DNA of 24,939 bases, taken from assembly GCA_041484525.1 (NCBI GenBank), contig JBGPHT010000112.1, positions 1 through 24,939 of the forward strand, written 5' to 3'. The translations under genes and the position numbers were made by a program. Positions 17,976 to 24,939 of this stretch are shown here, piece by piece. The stretch is from JBGPHT01 sp041484525. GTDB taxonomy: Bacteria > Acidobacteriota > Terriglobia > Bryobacterales > Bryobacteraceae. The stretch's first letter is position 1; the number at the start of each line of letters is the position of its first letter. Below the pieces are notes generated by a model. The model worked only from the letters and a program-made list of their open reading frames with translations. It searched no databases and was not told the DNA's origin.

Positions 17976-19511
17976 TCAGAAACCTGCGAACGCATCGTTG
18001 ACAATGCCTTCGATCACAGTAACTTCGTCGTCGCTCAGCTTCTGGAACTCGCCTTCACGGCGCTTCCTGGATAGCGTGCCATTGTTCTGTCGGATGAACA
18101 TGACGAGATTTTCAGCCACCCGGTCGGGCATCTCAACCGCATCCATGATGCGTCGGATCGCTTCGTCGTGGCGGCGCAGGTAGTCGATCTCGTGCGGCAG
18201 ATCGTGCTCCACGGTGCGTCTGACACACGCATACAGGAATTCCGCCTCATCGGTGCAGTCGAAATAGCGATACAAGTCGTCGGTTTCGTTGAGCACTTCC
18301 ACATTGCGCTCGGGAGTGGCCCGCCATTCGATGAAGGGCATAAGAGTGCCCGAATGGTTCTGCAGGGTCGTTCTGTAATCATCGATGCGGTCCAGCATCA
18401 CCGATGAAACAGGGAACACCATCCCCGGCGGTGTGAACTTCCGCTCAGCGAGGACGTGGTGGATTATGCAGCGATGCACACGCCCATTGCCATCCTCGAA
18501 CGGGTGGATGTACACAAAACCGAAGGCGGTCGCTGCCGCCTTCAGCACCGGGTCAACGCCGTCGTCGCGCATGCGGTCGTTGGCTTCCAGCAGGGCACTC
18601 ATCAGATCGCCCAGATCGTCCGGCCGGGCGCCGATGAACTCCGGGATCGGATCGCCGTAGTGGTCGCGCTCGCCCAAGAAGACGCCGTCGGGACGCAGGC
18701 CCGCGCGCACGAATCGCGTATCTTCAATCAGGACGCGCTGAAGACGAATGATTTCGTCCAGCGTGAGCCGGTTCCTGCCGGCTTGAAGGACTGCGCGGCC
18801 CCATCGCTCCAGCCGGTTCCGCGGCGGACGCTCGCCCTCGATCTCGAAGCTTGCCCGGCTATCGGCCAGAAGCAGGAAGCTGGCGGCGCGCGTAATCAAA
18901 TGTGCACCGGTGTTGCCCACCGTTTCCCGAGCCTTGGCCGCGAGATCGAATCCCACGAGTTCAGTGTGGGCCTTGGTGCGCCGAATGACGGGACAGAACT
19001 GGCCGATCCCCAGGAGATTGTCGCGCACGCGGTGCCGTCTCGATAGACGCGGCTTGCCTGTGAAGTACGCCTCGGGTTCCAGAAGATCGATCGCCGCGGT
19101 TTTGGGCGCATCGTCCACAGAAAGATTGCGGCCGGTAAGAATCTCGTAGAGATACCACGCGCGTCGCGCCGAAATGCCGGTCGGCGCAGCGAGGACGAGG
19201 GCATCTACGTCTCCGGCCGGCACTGCCTGGAACGCCCGCTTCAGGATCAAAAGATCGATCGGCTCGTGACGAAGCGCAAAGGTCAGGTGATCGGCAAAGG
19301 TGTCGCCGGGCCAGTAGCGTTTGTCGAAGACGGTCCACCCTCCGTCTTCCCGACGACTGCCGCTGACATGCAGTTCCGACACACAACTTGGCTGCCGGAC
19401 GGGTACCGGAAGCGCGAGCGCTTGGACGAGGGCCGCCCAGCCGGCCAGTCTGGTGTCCTTGAGGACTATCTTCTCCTGGAAGACCGCGATAGGGCCAAAT
19501 TCAAGTCTCAT
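17976..19511 (-). CDS. Fic-domain protein (putative AMP transferase) with inhibitory motif
   Basis: A 511-residue Fic family protein. Fic enzymes usually transfer AMP from ATP to hydroxyl side chains of target proteins. The complete active-site motif HPFEDGNGRVHR is at 336-347. An inhibitory helix motif of the form S/T-xxx-E-G/N is at 221-226 (SFEIEG), N-terminal to the Fic core, which would make this a self-inhibited class II Fic. About 200 residues precede it and include RYWPGDT and FCPVIRRT, seen in long Fic proteins; the region after 380 is helical. No antitoxin-sized partner flanks it. It lies 43 bp upstream of the DUF1254 gene and 275 bp from the tRNA, outside the putative island. Its targets are unknown. 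Confidence 0.9.
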   Translation of the reverse strand: MRLEFGPIAVFQEKIVLKDTRLAGWAALVQALALPVPVRQPSCVSELHVSGSRREDGGWTVFDKRYWPGDTFADHLTFALRHEPIDLLILKRAFQAVPAGDVDALVLAAPTGISARRAWYLYEILTGRNLSVDDAPKTAAIDLLEPEAYFTGKPRLSRRHRVRDNLLGIGQFCPVIRRTKAHTELVGFDLAAKARETVGNTGAHLITRAASFLLLADSRASFEIEGERPPRNRLERWGRAVLQAGRNRLTLDEIIRLQRVLIEDTRFVRAGLRPDGVFLGERDHYGDPIPEFIGARPDDLGDLMSALLEANDRMRDDGVDPVLKAAATAFGFVYIHPFEDGNGRVHRCIIHHVLAERKFTPPGMVFPVSSVMLDRIDDYRTTLQNHSGTLMPFIEWRATPERNVEVLNETDDLYRYFDCTDEAEFLYACVRRTVEHDLPHEIDYLRRHDEAIRRIMDAVEMPDRVAENLVMFIRQNNGTLSRKRREGEFQKLSDDEVTVIEGIVNDAFAGF

Positions 19512-19786
19512 CCCGTCGAAAACCTGTTACTCTCGTCGAAAAAGAAGCTCTATTTCACATTGAAGTCGAATAACAGTATATCATCAACCTTCGAGATTTG
19601 CCCACCATCGTCGATAGACGCCTCTATCAGAGATGTTATATAGAAATTCATGTTCTGTGGAACTTGGTTCTTTTAGGCGGGTGGCAGGAAATCGGCTCCG
19701 AGGGGTTCAACGGTGCGAAGAAATGGTTAAAATGAAGGACGGTTGCTTGGATTTCCCCAACATAAGTGTCACGCACTAAGTAACTT
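19512..19786. other. Intergenic spacer between Fic gene and tRNA-Ile2
   Basis: This spacer is clearly more AT-rich than its surroundings and holds no credible gene. On the minus strand TATACT at 19575-19580 could be a -10 box for the Fic gene, with a poor -35 (TGGGCA, 4/6) 18 bp upstream. The tRNA promoter must lie just before 19787, but no clear boxes stand out. Confidence 0.35.
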
Positions 19787-19862
19787 GGGCCCTTAGCTCA
19801 GCGGTTAGAGCCGCGGACTCATAATCCGTTGGTCGATGGTTCGAATCCATCAGGGCCCACCA
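19787..19862 (+). tRNA. tRNA-Ile2 (anticodon CAU, lysidine type)
   Basis: A 76-nt cloverleaf. The 7-bp acceptor stem is GGGCCCT/AGGGCCC, the D arm GCTC/GAGC, the anticodon stem GCGGA/TCCGT with loop CTCATAA, and the T arm GATGG/CCATC with TTCGAAT loop; the CCA end is encoded. The anticodon is CAT. The start GGGCCCTTAGCTCAG and the CTCATAA loop closely resemble E. coli ileX rather than elongator or initiator tRNA-Met, so I call it the AUA-reading isoleucine tRNA whose C34 is changed to lysidine by TilS. Structure is certain; the Ile2 versus Met choice is probable. Confidence 0.93.
19840..19862 (+). other. Putative attachment site (tRNA 3' end)
   Basis: The T arm and acceptor 3' half of the tRNA lie 30 bp from the end of a tyrosine recombinase gene that points at it, the classic layout for site-specific integration. 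I found no second copy of this segment in the window, so the far attachment site would lie beyond 24939. Confidence 0.4.
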
Positions 19863-19891
19863 ATTCTCTTCTCGCACAAACCGTTTCAGTT

Positions 19892-20899
19892 CTATGGGTT
19901 CGGCTCTGGTTCCGCCGACGGTGTCTTCGGCTCAGGCTCCGCTGAATCTTCTGGTGTGCCCAAAAGTGTGCCCGTCGCGTCGGACTTCGCAGATTCCAAC
20001 CGTTTGTTCGACTGCTCTTTCATCACAGTGAAGTACTGATCCATGCGCGCCGTCGCGTCGGACAGGTCGCGTTCGGCGACGATGTCGTAGCGCCGGTAAA
20101 TGTTCTCGGTCTTGTGGCCGGATATGGACATCGCTACCTTCCGCGTGATGCCTGCCCGCTCCATATTGCGTACGGCGGACCTGCGCAAGTCGTGAAACAA
20201 CAGATCGGGAGCGCCAGCTCGCACGCGCGCCGATTCCCAGGCTTTGTAGAACCAGTAGAGCCGTTCCCCCTCGTCGGTATAGAAAACCCACGGACACTTC
20301 GGGAACTTCTCGTCGCGGGTCTTCCTCGCGGTGAGGAGCCACTCGCGCATGTCGCCGTAGATCGGCAGCGTTCGCGCCTCCTCGTTCTTCGTGTCCGTGG
20401 CCCGCAAGCGGATTTGGTTCGTATTGAGATCTACCTGTGGCCACTGGACGGGGGTGAGTTCGCCGCGCCGCCCGCCGACATGGTAAGCCGTCACGAACAG
20501 GGGTCGGATATACCAGGGCAACTCGTTTCGGAGCGCCAGATACCCCTCATATTCGAGAAATCCTGTGCGGACATTGCTCTCCTTGAGCATCTGGACGTGC
20601 GGGACGCGCGCGACCTTGAGCGGATCGCACTTGGCCGCAAGGCTGAACGCCCTCCGCACGATGGCAAGTTCGCGGTTAATCGTCGCGTTCTGCGCTTCTT
20701 CCTTACGCCTCGCCGCGACGTACCGTTTGATGTGCTGCGTAGAGAACTCCGTCGCGCGGATTTCTCCGAAGAAGGGCGTCAGGTGATTCTTCAGCCGGCT
20801 TTGCACGTCATCAAGAGTGCTCCGGTCAGACGCCTGATAGTCCTCGACGACATCCTGGAAGAGAAAACCAGATCGCGGCGCCCTTAGAAGGGCTCGCAA
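19892..20899 (-). CDS. int: Tyrosine recombinase / island integrase
   Basis: A 335-residue phage-type integrase. A SAM-like core-binding domain (about 12-90) is followed by the catalytic domain with a full active site: R144 in GGRRGEL, K171, H236 and R239 in HDLRRS, H262 in SGHKTENIY and the nucleophile Y271 in YRRYDIV. The C-terminal tail is Pro/Glu-rich (EDSAEPEPKTPSAEPEPNP). No N-terminal arm-binding domain is visible, the only start in frame is a TTG without a Shine-Dalgarno, and a TGA lies ten codons upstream. The 5' end may therefore be truncated or rearranged. Its 3' end faces tRNA-Ile2, which it probably used as integration target. It is co-oriented with the two small genes upstream. 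Confidence 0.92.
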   Translation of the reverse strand: MRALLRAPRSGFLFQDVVEDYQASDRSTLDDVQSRLKNHLTPFFGEIRATEFSTQHIKRYVAARRKEEAQNATINRELAIVRRAFSLAAKCDPLKVARVPHVQMLKESNVRTGFLEYEGYLALRNELPWYIRPLFVTAYHVGGRRGELTPVQWPQVDLNTNQIRLRATDTKNEEARTLPIYGDMREWLLTARKTRDEKFPKCPWVFYTDEGERLYWFYKAWESARVRAGAPDLLFHDLRRSAVRNMERAGITRKVAMSISGHKTENIYRRYDIVAERDLSDATARMDQYFTVMKEQSNKRLESAKSDATGTLLGTPEDSAEPEPKTPSAEPEPNP

Positions 20900-20986
20900 A
20901 CTGCCGACTGAACGATCCGGCCGTTCGACTCATCGTCCGAATGTGGGAAGAGGCTGTTTACCCGGATCCTGATGACGCACCGGAGT

Positions 20987-21358
20987 TCAGTCCGTAACGC
21001 CTGCCAGAACCCGACCAATTCCACGGGCAGGCAGGTCGAGGAAACGAGCCACGTCGCGCGCCGAGCCTAGACTTTGCGCAGCATTGATCACCGCTTGTCC
21101 GATGAAAGCCCGAAGACCATCCAACGTACGTTTGGCGATGACATCGTCGAGTGAGACCTCGATAATCGGTTCACCTGGAATGTCAGAAACTCTACCTGCT
21201 GGCCTTAGTAAGAGTCCGAGCTGCCGCTTCGTACACTCAAGAACGTCGGCGGCCTTCTCATCGCCGTAGATCTCACGCGCCATCTCGATAGCTATCCTGA
21301 GTTCCTTGTCGATAAGTTCGTCCCATCGATAGTAGTAAAGTTCGACGTCAGTGATCAT
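20987..21358 (-). CDS. Hypothetical protein with possible C-terminal HTH
   Basis: I do not recognise this 123-residue protein. The ATG at 21358 is preceded five bases upstream by AAGGGGA, so I prefer it to a TTG five codons earlier. The N-terminal half is helical and acidic (YYYRWDELIDKELRIAIEMA). The last 35 residues (AVINAAQSLGSARDVARFLD, then LPARGIGRVL) have the spacing of a Fis-like or NtrC-type helix-turn-helix, so DNA binding is possible but unproven. It lies 42 bp downstream of the 225-residue gene and upstream of the integrase on the same strand, within the putative island. Confidence 0.65.
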   Translation of the reverse strand: MITDVELYYYRWDELIDKELRIAIEMAREIYGDEKAADVLECTKRQLGLLLRPAGRVSDIPGEPIIEVSLDDVIAKRTLDGLRAFIGQAVINAAQSLGSARDVARFLDLPARGIGRVLAGVTD

Positions 21359-21363
21359 TTTGG

Positions 21364-21370
21364 TCCCCTT
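21364..21370 (-). promoter_or_regulatory. Ribosome binding site of the 123-residue gene
   Basis: AAGGGGA on the minus strand five bases before the ATG at 21356-21358; it decides the start over the upstream TTG, which overlaps it. Confidence 0.6.
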
Positions 21371-21400
21371 CAATATTTGATCGAATTTCCTGATCGCCCC

Positions 21401-22078
21401 TCACCGTCTGGAGGCTAGCCCCCGTTGCCAGAGGCGCCGGTCAAGAATGGCCGAGCGCTGTCCGGGAAGGTGCTCTCGAAGTTGCCGCTGAACCGCATGG
21501 ATGTGCATCGCGAGACCGATCCTACGGTCGCGGAAAGCAGCCTCGTAATACAAGCCGTGCACGAAAGTTTGGAATTCGATTTTCTCGCTTTGGCGCACAG
21601 CATTCAGCGCGGCTTTGTAGCGAACCATGGATTTCGAGGGGTGGCCGCTCCAGTCGAGTATTCGTCCTTTGACTGCCTCGGTCAAGGCAATGTCCACCAA
21701 GTTAGTTGAGCCCCACGTCGCATCCGCCTTGCGCTGTCGTTTCTCAAGTAGCTTCAACAGATCGGTGGCGGTGTGGTCGGCCTCCGCGAAGCGACCCGAG
21801 TGAGCAAGCAGGAGGGCGTGGGTTAGCGTGATGTGCGGCCGGTACAGGATCGGGGCCAGATCGTCCAGCGTCTCGACGACAGATTCATAGTCCTCGACTA
21901 CGTATTGAAGCGAATCCGGCGTGCAGTTCGAGGCGCAAATGACCACGTCCTCCAACACCTCGGACAACTCCGTTGACGCAACCGCCCACGGTGCCGTCGT
22001 CTGCGGGATTACATGAGGGAGGTCCGCCTCCCCTTCCGTGTAACGTCTAATGGTAGCGATGCATTCGGGAAGATCCAT
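21401..22078 (-). CDS. Hypothetical helical protein, TPR-like
   Basis: I do not recognise this 225-residue protein. It begins at ATG 22078 after an in-frame TAG four codons upstream, with a weak GGCGGA site. It appears wholly alpha-helical. The stretch from about 80 to 120 (ITLTHALLLAHSGRFAEADH, followed by a Lys/Arg-rich helix) and that from about 125 to 175 have the rhythm of tetratricopeptide-like helix pairs. There is no signal peptide, membrane segment or obvious catalytic motif. It diverges from the NACHT gene across a 134-bp spacer, so a functional link to that gene is worth testing, and it is the first gene of a likely three-gene unit ending in the integrase. Confidence 0.65.
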   Translation of the reverse strand: MDLPECIATIRRYTEGEADLPHVIPQTTAPWAVASTELSEVLEDVVICASNCTPDSLQYVVEDYESVVETLDDLAPILYRPHITLTHALLLAHSGRFAEADHTATDLLKLLEKRQRKADATWGSTNLVDIALTEAVKGRILDWSGHPSKSMVRYKAALNAVRQSEKIEFQTFVHGLYYEAAFRDRRIGLAMHIHAVQRQLREHLPGQRSAILDRRLWQRGLASRR

Positions 22079-22212
22079 GTATTCCGCCTAGAATGGAAAT
22101 CTCTCTATCACTCACAGAAATCATAGGGGAAATCCCCGTGTCTGCATAAGTTTCTACGGGTGACCACCCCGCCTCATCCAGGCGGGTGCAATACAATAAA
22201 TCGAGTGACATC
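22079..22212. promoter_or_regulatory. Divergent promoter region with inverted repeats
   Basis: This spacer must hold the promoters of the leftward 225-residue gene and the rightward NACHT gene. It contains a short palindrome, GGGGA-AA-TCCCC, at 22126-22137. It also has a hairpin with a perfect 7-bp stem, CCCGCCT/AGGCGGG, at 22168-22174 and 22180-22186, extendable by two pairs past one bulged base. Either could be an operator or an mRNA structure in the NACHT leader. No convincing -10/-35 pair was identified. Confidence 0.35.
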
Positions 22213-24834
22213 ATGAGCTTAGGAGAACATCCGTGTACGGCAGAGATTCGTAGCCATCTGTAGGAGTTGCTATCGAGTCGGCCTTTTCGCAAGGGTGGAC
22301 AACATGCTCAGTTTCTGAAATTCGTCGTCGAAAGCGAAGCAACTGGAAGTGGGGAGTCCCTGAAGGAAGCGGCCATTGCGGTCGAATGTTTCGGTTGTTC
22401 AGCAACTGCCACGAAAGACGAAACCCAATTCGTAAGAGCCGTGGCGGGCAAAGTACGGGCGAAGCTTGCGGAATTCTATCAAGCAGATGACGGCCAAAAG
22501 TGGGACTTGAGAATCGACATTCCGCGGAACCAGTATCGGCCCGAATTCAGGTGGTCAATGTCCTCGCCTGCCATGGTCAGGAAACCAGGTCTCCGGCGGC
22601 TGCTTGACGGCTACCTGTCTGACCTCGTCAAACGTTGCAGTGAGCTCCCGCGCTACTTCCCCAGCCACTTCCAAAAAGAGGAAGGCTTTGATGGCATCCG
22701 GCAGAGCGTGGAGGTGGTGATCGAGCCGCGAGGTTTCGACAGATGGCGGTCCGACGAGAAGGAACGTTTGCGGGCAGCCGGTTTGGATGTGAACGATTAC
22801 CTGCCGCATCGCTCCCGCCCAGAATTCAAAAGTTTGAGCGAGGATTTCGGCCAGCGCGAGGCCGCTCCTGAAATCCTGGATTGGGGACTGACGCGCGAAC
22901 CGCATAATGAGAAAGACAGAGAGCGCTTCCGCCATACTATCGTCCTCGGCGATCCCGGTTTCGGCAAGACATGGCTGCTACGTCACGAAGCCATCAGACT
23001 CGCCCGTTTAGCGCAAAACTCAATGGACGAAGGCGCACACCCGTCGGCATTGGCCGAGATTCCGATTTACCTTCGCCTCACTGATGTGGACAGCGCCCTA
23101 TCTACGGAGAAGGGCTTGCGACAGGCTGTGTGCACTTGCCTGGAAATTGCGGATCTTGAGCGCCCCTTGATCGATTGGTTCGCTACCCTATTTCGATCCA
23201 ATCGCATCACGCTTCTTCTCGGATGCGTGGGACGAAGTCAGGGCCGATGAGCCAGGTGGATCGAAGGATCCGCGCCAGTTGCTCAAAGACAGACTGGAAC
23301 AGTTCGCGCAAGGATACAAAGGCCGAATCGTGCTGACTTCCCGCAGTGCGCGCTACGGCGGCAGGATCATGTCAGGAGCCACAGAGGTGGAGATCTTGGC
23401 TTTCAGGCCCCATGAGATCGACGCGTTTGTGGCGACGTGGTTTGAGAACGACAACTCGCGACTGACGCAACTAGCGGAAGAGCTTCAGAAACACCATCAA
23501 ATAGGTGGCTTGGCGCGTATTCCTCTGCTTCTCGCTCTCATCTGCCGCATCTTCGAGGAACCGAATGCAAAACTGCCGGTGAGACGCGCCGAGCTCTATA
23601 AAAGAGCCCTCACTGGACTCATGTTTGACTGGTTGAGAGATGATCGGAAAGCGCTTTCTCTTGATGATTGGGACCGCGAAAACTACCTGGACCAATTGGG
23701 CGAAGCCGCCTGGAAGCTCCAGCTTCGAGAGCAGTTCAGTGACAAGACTCTGGCCAGCGCCTGGGGTCTGGAGAACAAAAAGAAGAAAGCGACAGGCGGA
23801 TCAACAGGCTCGTCCGCCTGGGCGTATTGGTGAGTGTTGGTGAAGGGCAGAAGATGTTTCTGCACCGTACCTTCCAAGAATACCTCACGGCGGTTGCGCT
23901 CGCGAAGCGTGAGGATGCCATAGACCTCGCCGACGAGTTGTCCCTCGACCCCCAATGGCATGAGGTCATTGTGCTCCTGGGAGGACTGTATACCGACCAA
24001 AAGCGACTAAGCATGCTGCTGTGCGACGAACATCCCAATTGCGTCACTAAGGAACTCTTGCCGCGGCTTGCATTGGCTGGCCGGGTTCTAGCGGAGACTC
24101 GTATCGACACGCCAGAGTTCACCCACGCACGCCGAGAAATGTTCCTGGTTCTTTGGGGCGTTTGGACGGCTGCTTGTGAAGCCAGAATTGAGGTCGCGTA
24201 CGGCCATGTCGGCGTCGCAGTGAAGAGTTTATTGATCGCAGACGCAGGTTTACGATGCTTGATTGGAGACGGAGTATTCGCGGCCCGGCTGGGCCCTGGA
24301 ATCGCAGATATCGTTTTATCCCCGCTCCTTGAGAATTTGCGAGATGAGCAGCACCCTGATCGAGGCGGTGTCGCATGGGCACTGGGGCATCTCGGTCCGA
24401 GGGCGGCGAACCAAGTGGTGGATCAGCTCCTCAGCGCCTTTGGGAACGAAAACTTTCCAGACCGAGGAGCTGTTGCACTCGCGCTCGGAAATCTCGGGAC
24501 GGCGGCCGACAAGGTCGTGGATTCGCTTCTGCTCGCGCTTGAGAATGCGAATTTTCCAAATCGGATGCTGGTTGCATTGGCGCTCGGCAACCTAGGACCT
24601 GCCGTGGCTGACAGAACAGCAGAGCCGCTCCTCGCCGCTCTCCAGGACGAGACATTCCCGGACCCACTGAAAATCGTAGAAGCGCTTGAGAAGCTCGGCC
24701 CGACAGTGGTGGACAAAATCTCTTCGCATTTTTCTACCTTGGGTAAGGAGGATGTTGTTGGGCACTGGGCTATTGACCCTTTCGGTCCCGCCCTGGCGCA
24801 TCTAGCAGCCTGTGGTAAAGGTGGGTTTTTCTGA
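22213..24834 (+). pseudogene. NACHT NTPase with N-terminal acidobacterial regulator-type domain and HEAT-like repeats; interrupted
   Basis: When the lesions are repaired this is an 873-residue protein. Residues 9-120 (EIRSHL...FLKFVVE...LKEAAIAVECF...RAVAGKVRAKLAEFY) match a DNA-binding-like domain known from acidobacterial regulators. A linker leads to a NACHT STAND NTPase: Walker A GDPGFGKT at 246-253 (22948-22971), Walker B LLLDAWDEV once an extra G at 23221/23222 is removed, sensor RIVLTSR, then IPLLLALIC and the family motif FLHRTFQEYL (about 549). HEAT-like repeats follow to the C-terminus. Lesions are TAG replacing codon 17 (22261-22263), the extra G, and a missing A in the run at 23777-23781. 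The separate open pieces are 22267-23250, 23279-23833 and 23827-24834. Bacterial NACHT proteins include anti-phage sensors; a defence role here is inferred. Confidence 0.8.
24322..24720 (+). repeat. Tandem HEAT-like repeats (protein level)
   Basis: Four units of about 33-35 residues repeat in the translation, with cores GVAWALGHLGP, AVALALGNLGT, LVALALGNLGP and IVEALEKLGP, each preceded by a PD/PN-containing loop such as ENFPDRG or ANFPNRM. This is the leucine/alanine helix-pair pattern of HEAT repeats, often the ligand-sensing part of STAND proteins. Confidence 0.65.
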
Positions 24835-24939
24835 GCGAAGACCTTCGAAAAACGCGCACGAGGGGAGATGACTAAGTAACGTCACCACTCGTCAAAAGGT
24901 TACCGCTCGCTGCCGTCGTGCGATGTTAATTCCGAGGCC
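24835..24939. other. End of window, no feature seen
   Basis: The 105 bases after the NACHT stop contain no recognisable gene, terminator or attachment site. They carry only a weak GTAAC/GTTAC inverted pair. Confidence 0.3.

Noticed and set aside
19787..19862. Calling the CAU tRNA a methionine tRNA
   Set aside because: The acceptor, D-arm and CTCATAA loop sequence match the ileX-type tRNA-Ile2 pattern much better.
22047..22292. Minus-strand 81-codon open frame in the divergent spacer
   Set aside because: It crosses the start of the 225-residue gene and the NACHT start, with no motif or ribosome site; composition does not look coding.
1..24939. CRISPR arrays, insertion sequences and riboswitches
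   Set aside because: No regularly spaced direct repeats, transposase motifs with terminal inverted repeats or known riboswitch consensus were seen on either strand.

Overview
The window most resembles a high-GC chromosome of an Acidobacteriota (Solibacter/Bryobacter-like) bacterium. The basis is the GC-rich coding style and an N-terminal domain at about 22.2-22.6 kb of a kind I know mainly from acidobacterial regulators. No ribosomal gene is present, so the assignment is an inference.

Region 1 (85-17932, minus strand) is one tightly packed carbon-metabolism block. In transcription order it reads: DUF1254/DUF1214 lipoprotein, GH63-like glucosidase, GH13 alpha-glucosidase/amylase, transaldolase, glucose-6-phosphate isomerase, 6-phosphogluconate dehydrogenase, glucose-6-phosphate dehydrogenase, type II NADH dehydrogenase, 6-phosphogluconolactonase, ribose-5-phosphate isomerase B, transketolase and glycogen debranching enzyme GlgX. 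Gaps are small or genes overlap; the largest gap is 95 bp, before tal. Together they encode release of glucose from alpha-glucans, the oxidative pentose phosphate branch, most of the non-oxidative branch (no ribulose-phosphate epimerase is seen) and a quinone-linked NADH oxidase. A stand-alone Fic-domain protein (17976-19511) lies just upstream on the same strand.

Region 2 (19787 to the window end) begins with a tRNA-Ile2(CAU) gene followed by a tyrosine recombinase pointing at it, the usual layout of an island integrated at a tRNA 3' end. Inside are two small unrecognised genes (21401-22078 and 20987-21358) co-oriented with the integrase. Diverging from them is a large NACHT NTPase gene (22213-24834) with an acidobacterial-type N-terminal domain and C-terminal HEAT-like repeats. 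NACHT proteins of this general type include known anti-phage sensors, so this is the best candidate for an undescribed defence or regulatory system.

Reading frames are broken in three genes. glgX has two frame breaks (about 570 and 2035-2041), rpiB two (about 4378 and 4440), and the NACHT gene two (about 23221 and 23777-23781) plus an in-frame TAG at 22261-22263. All six indels can be explained by a change in the length of a homopolymer or GC repeat, so sequencing error is a serious alternative to gene decay.
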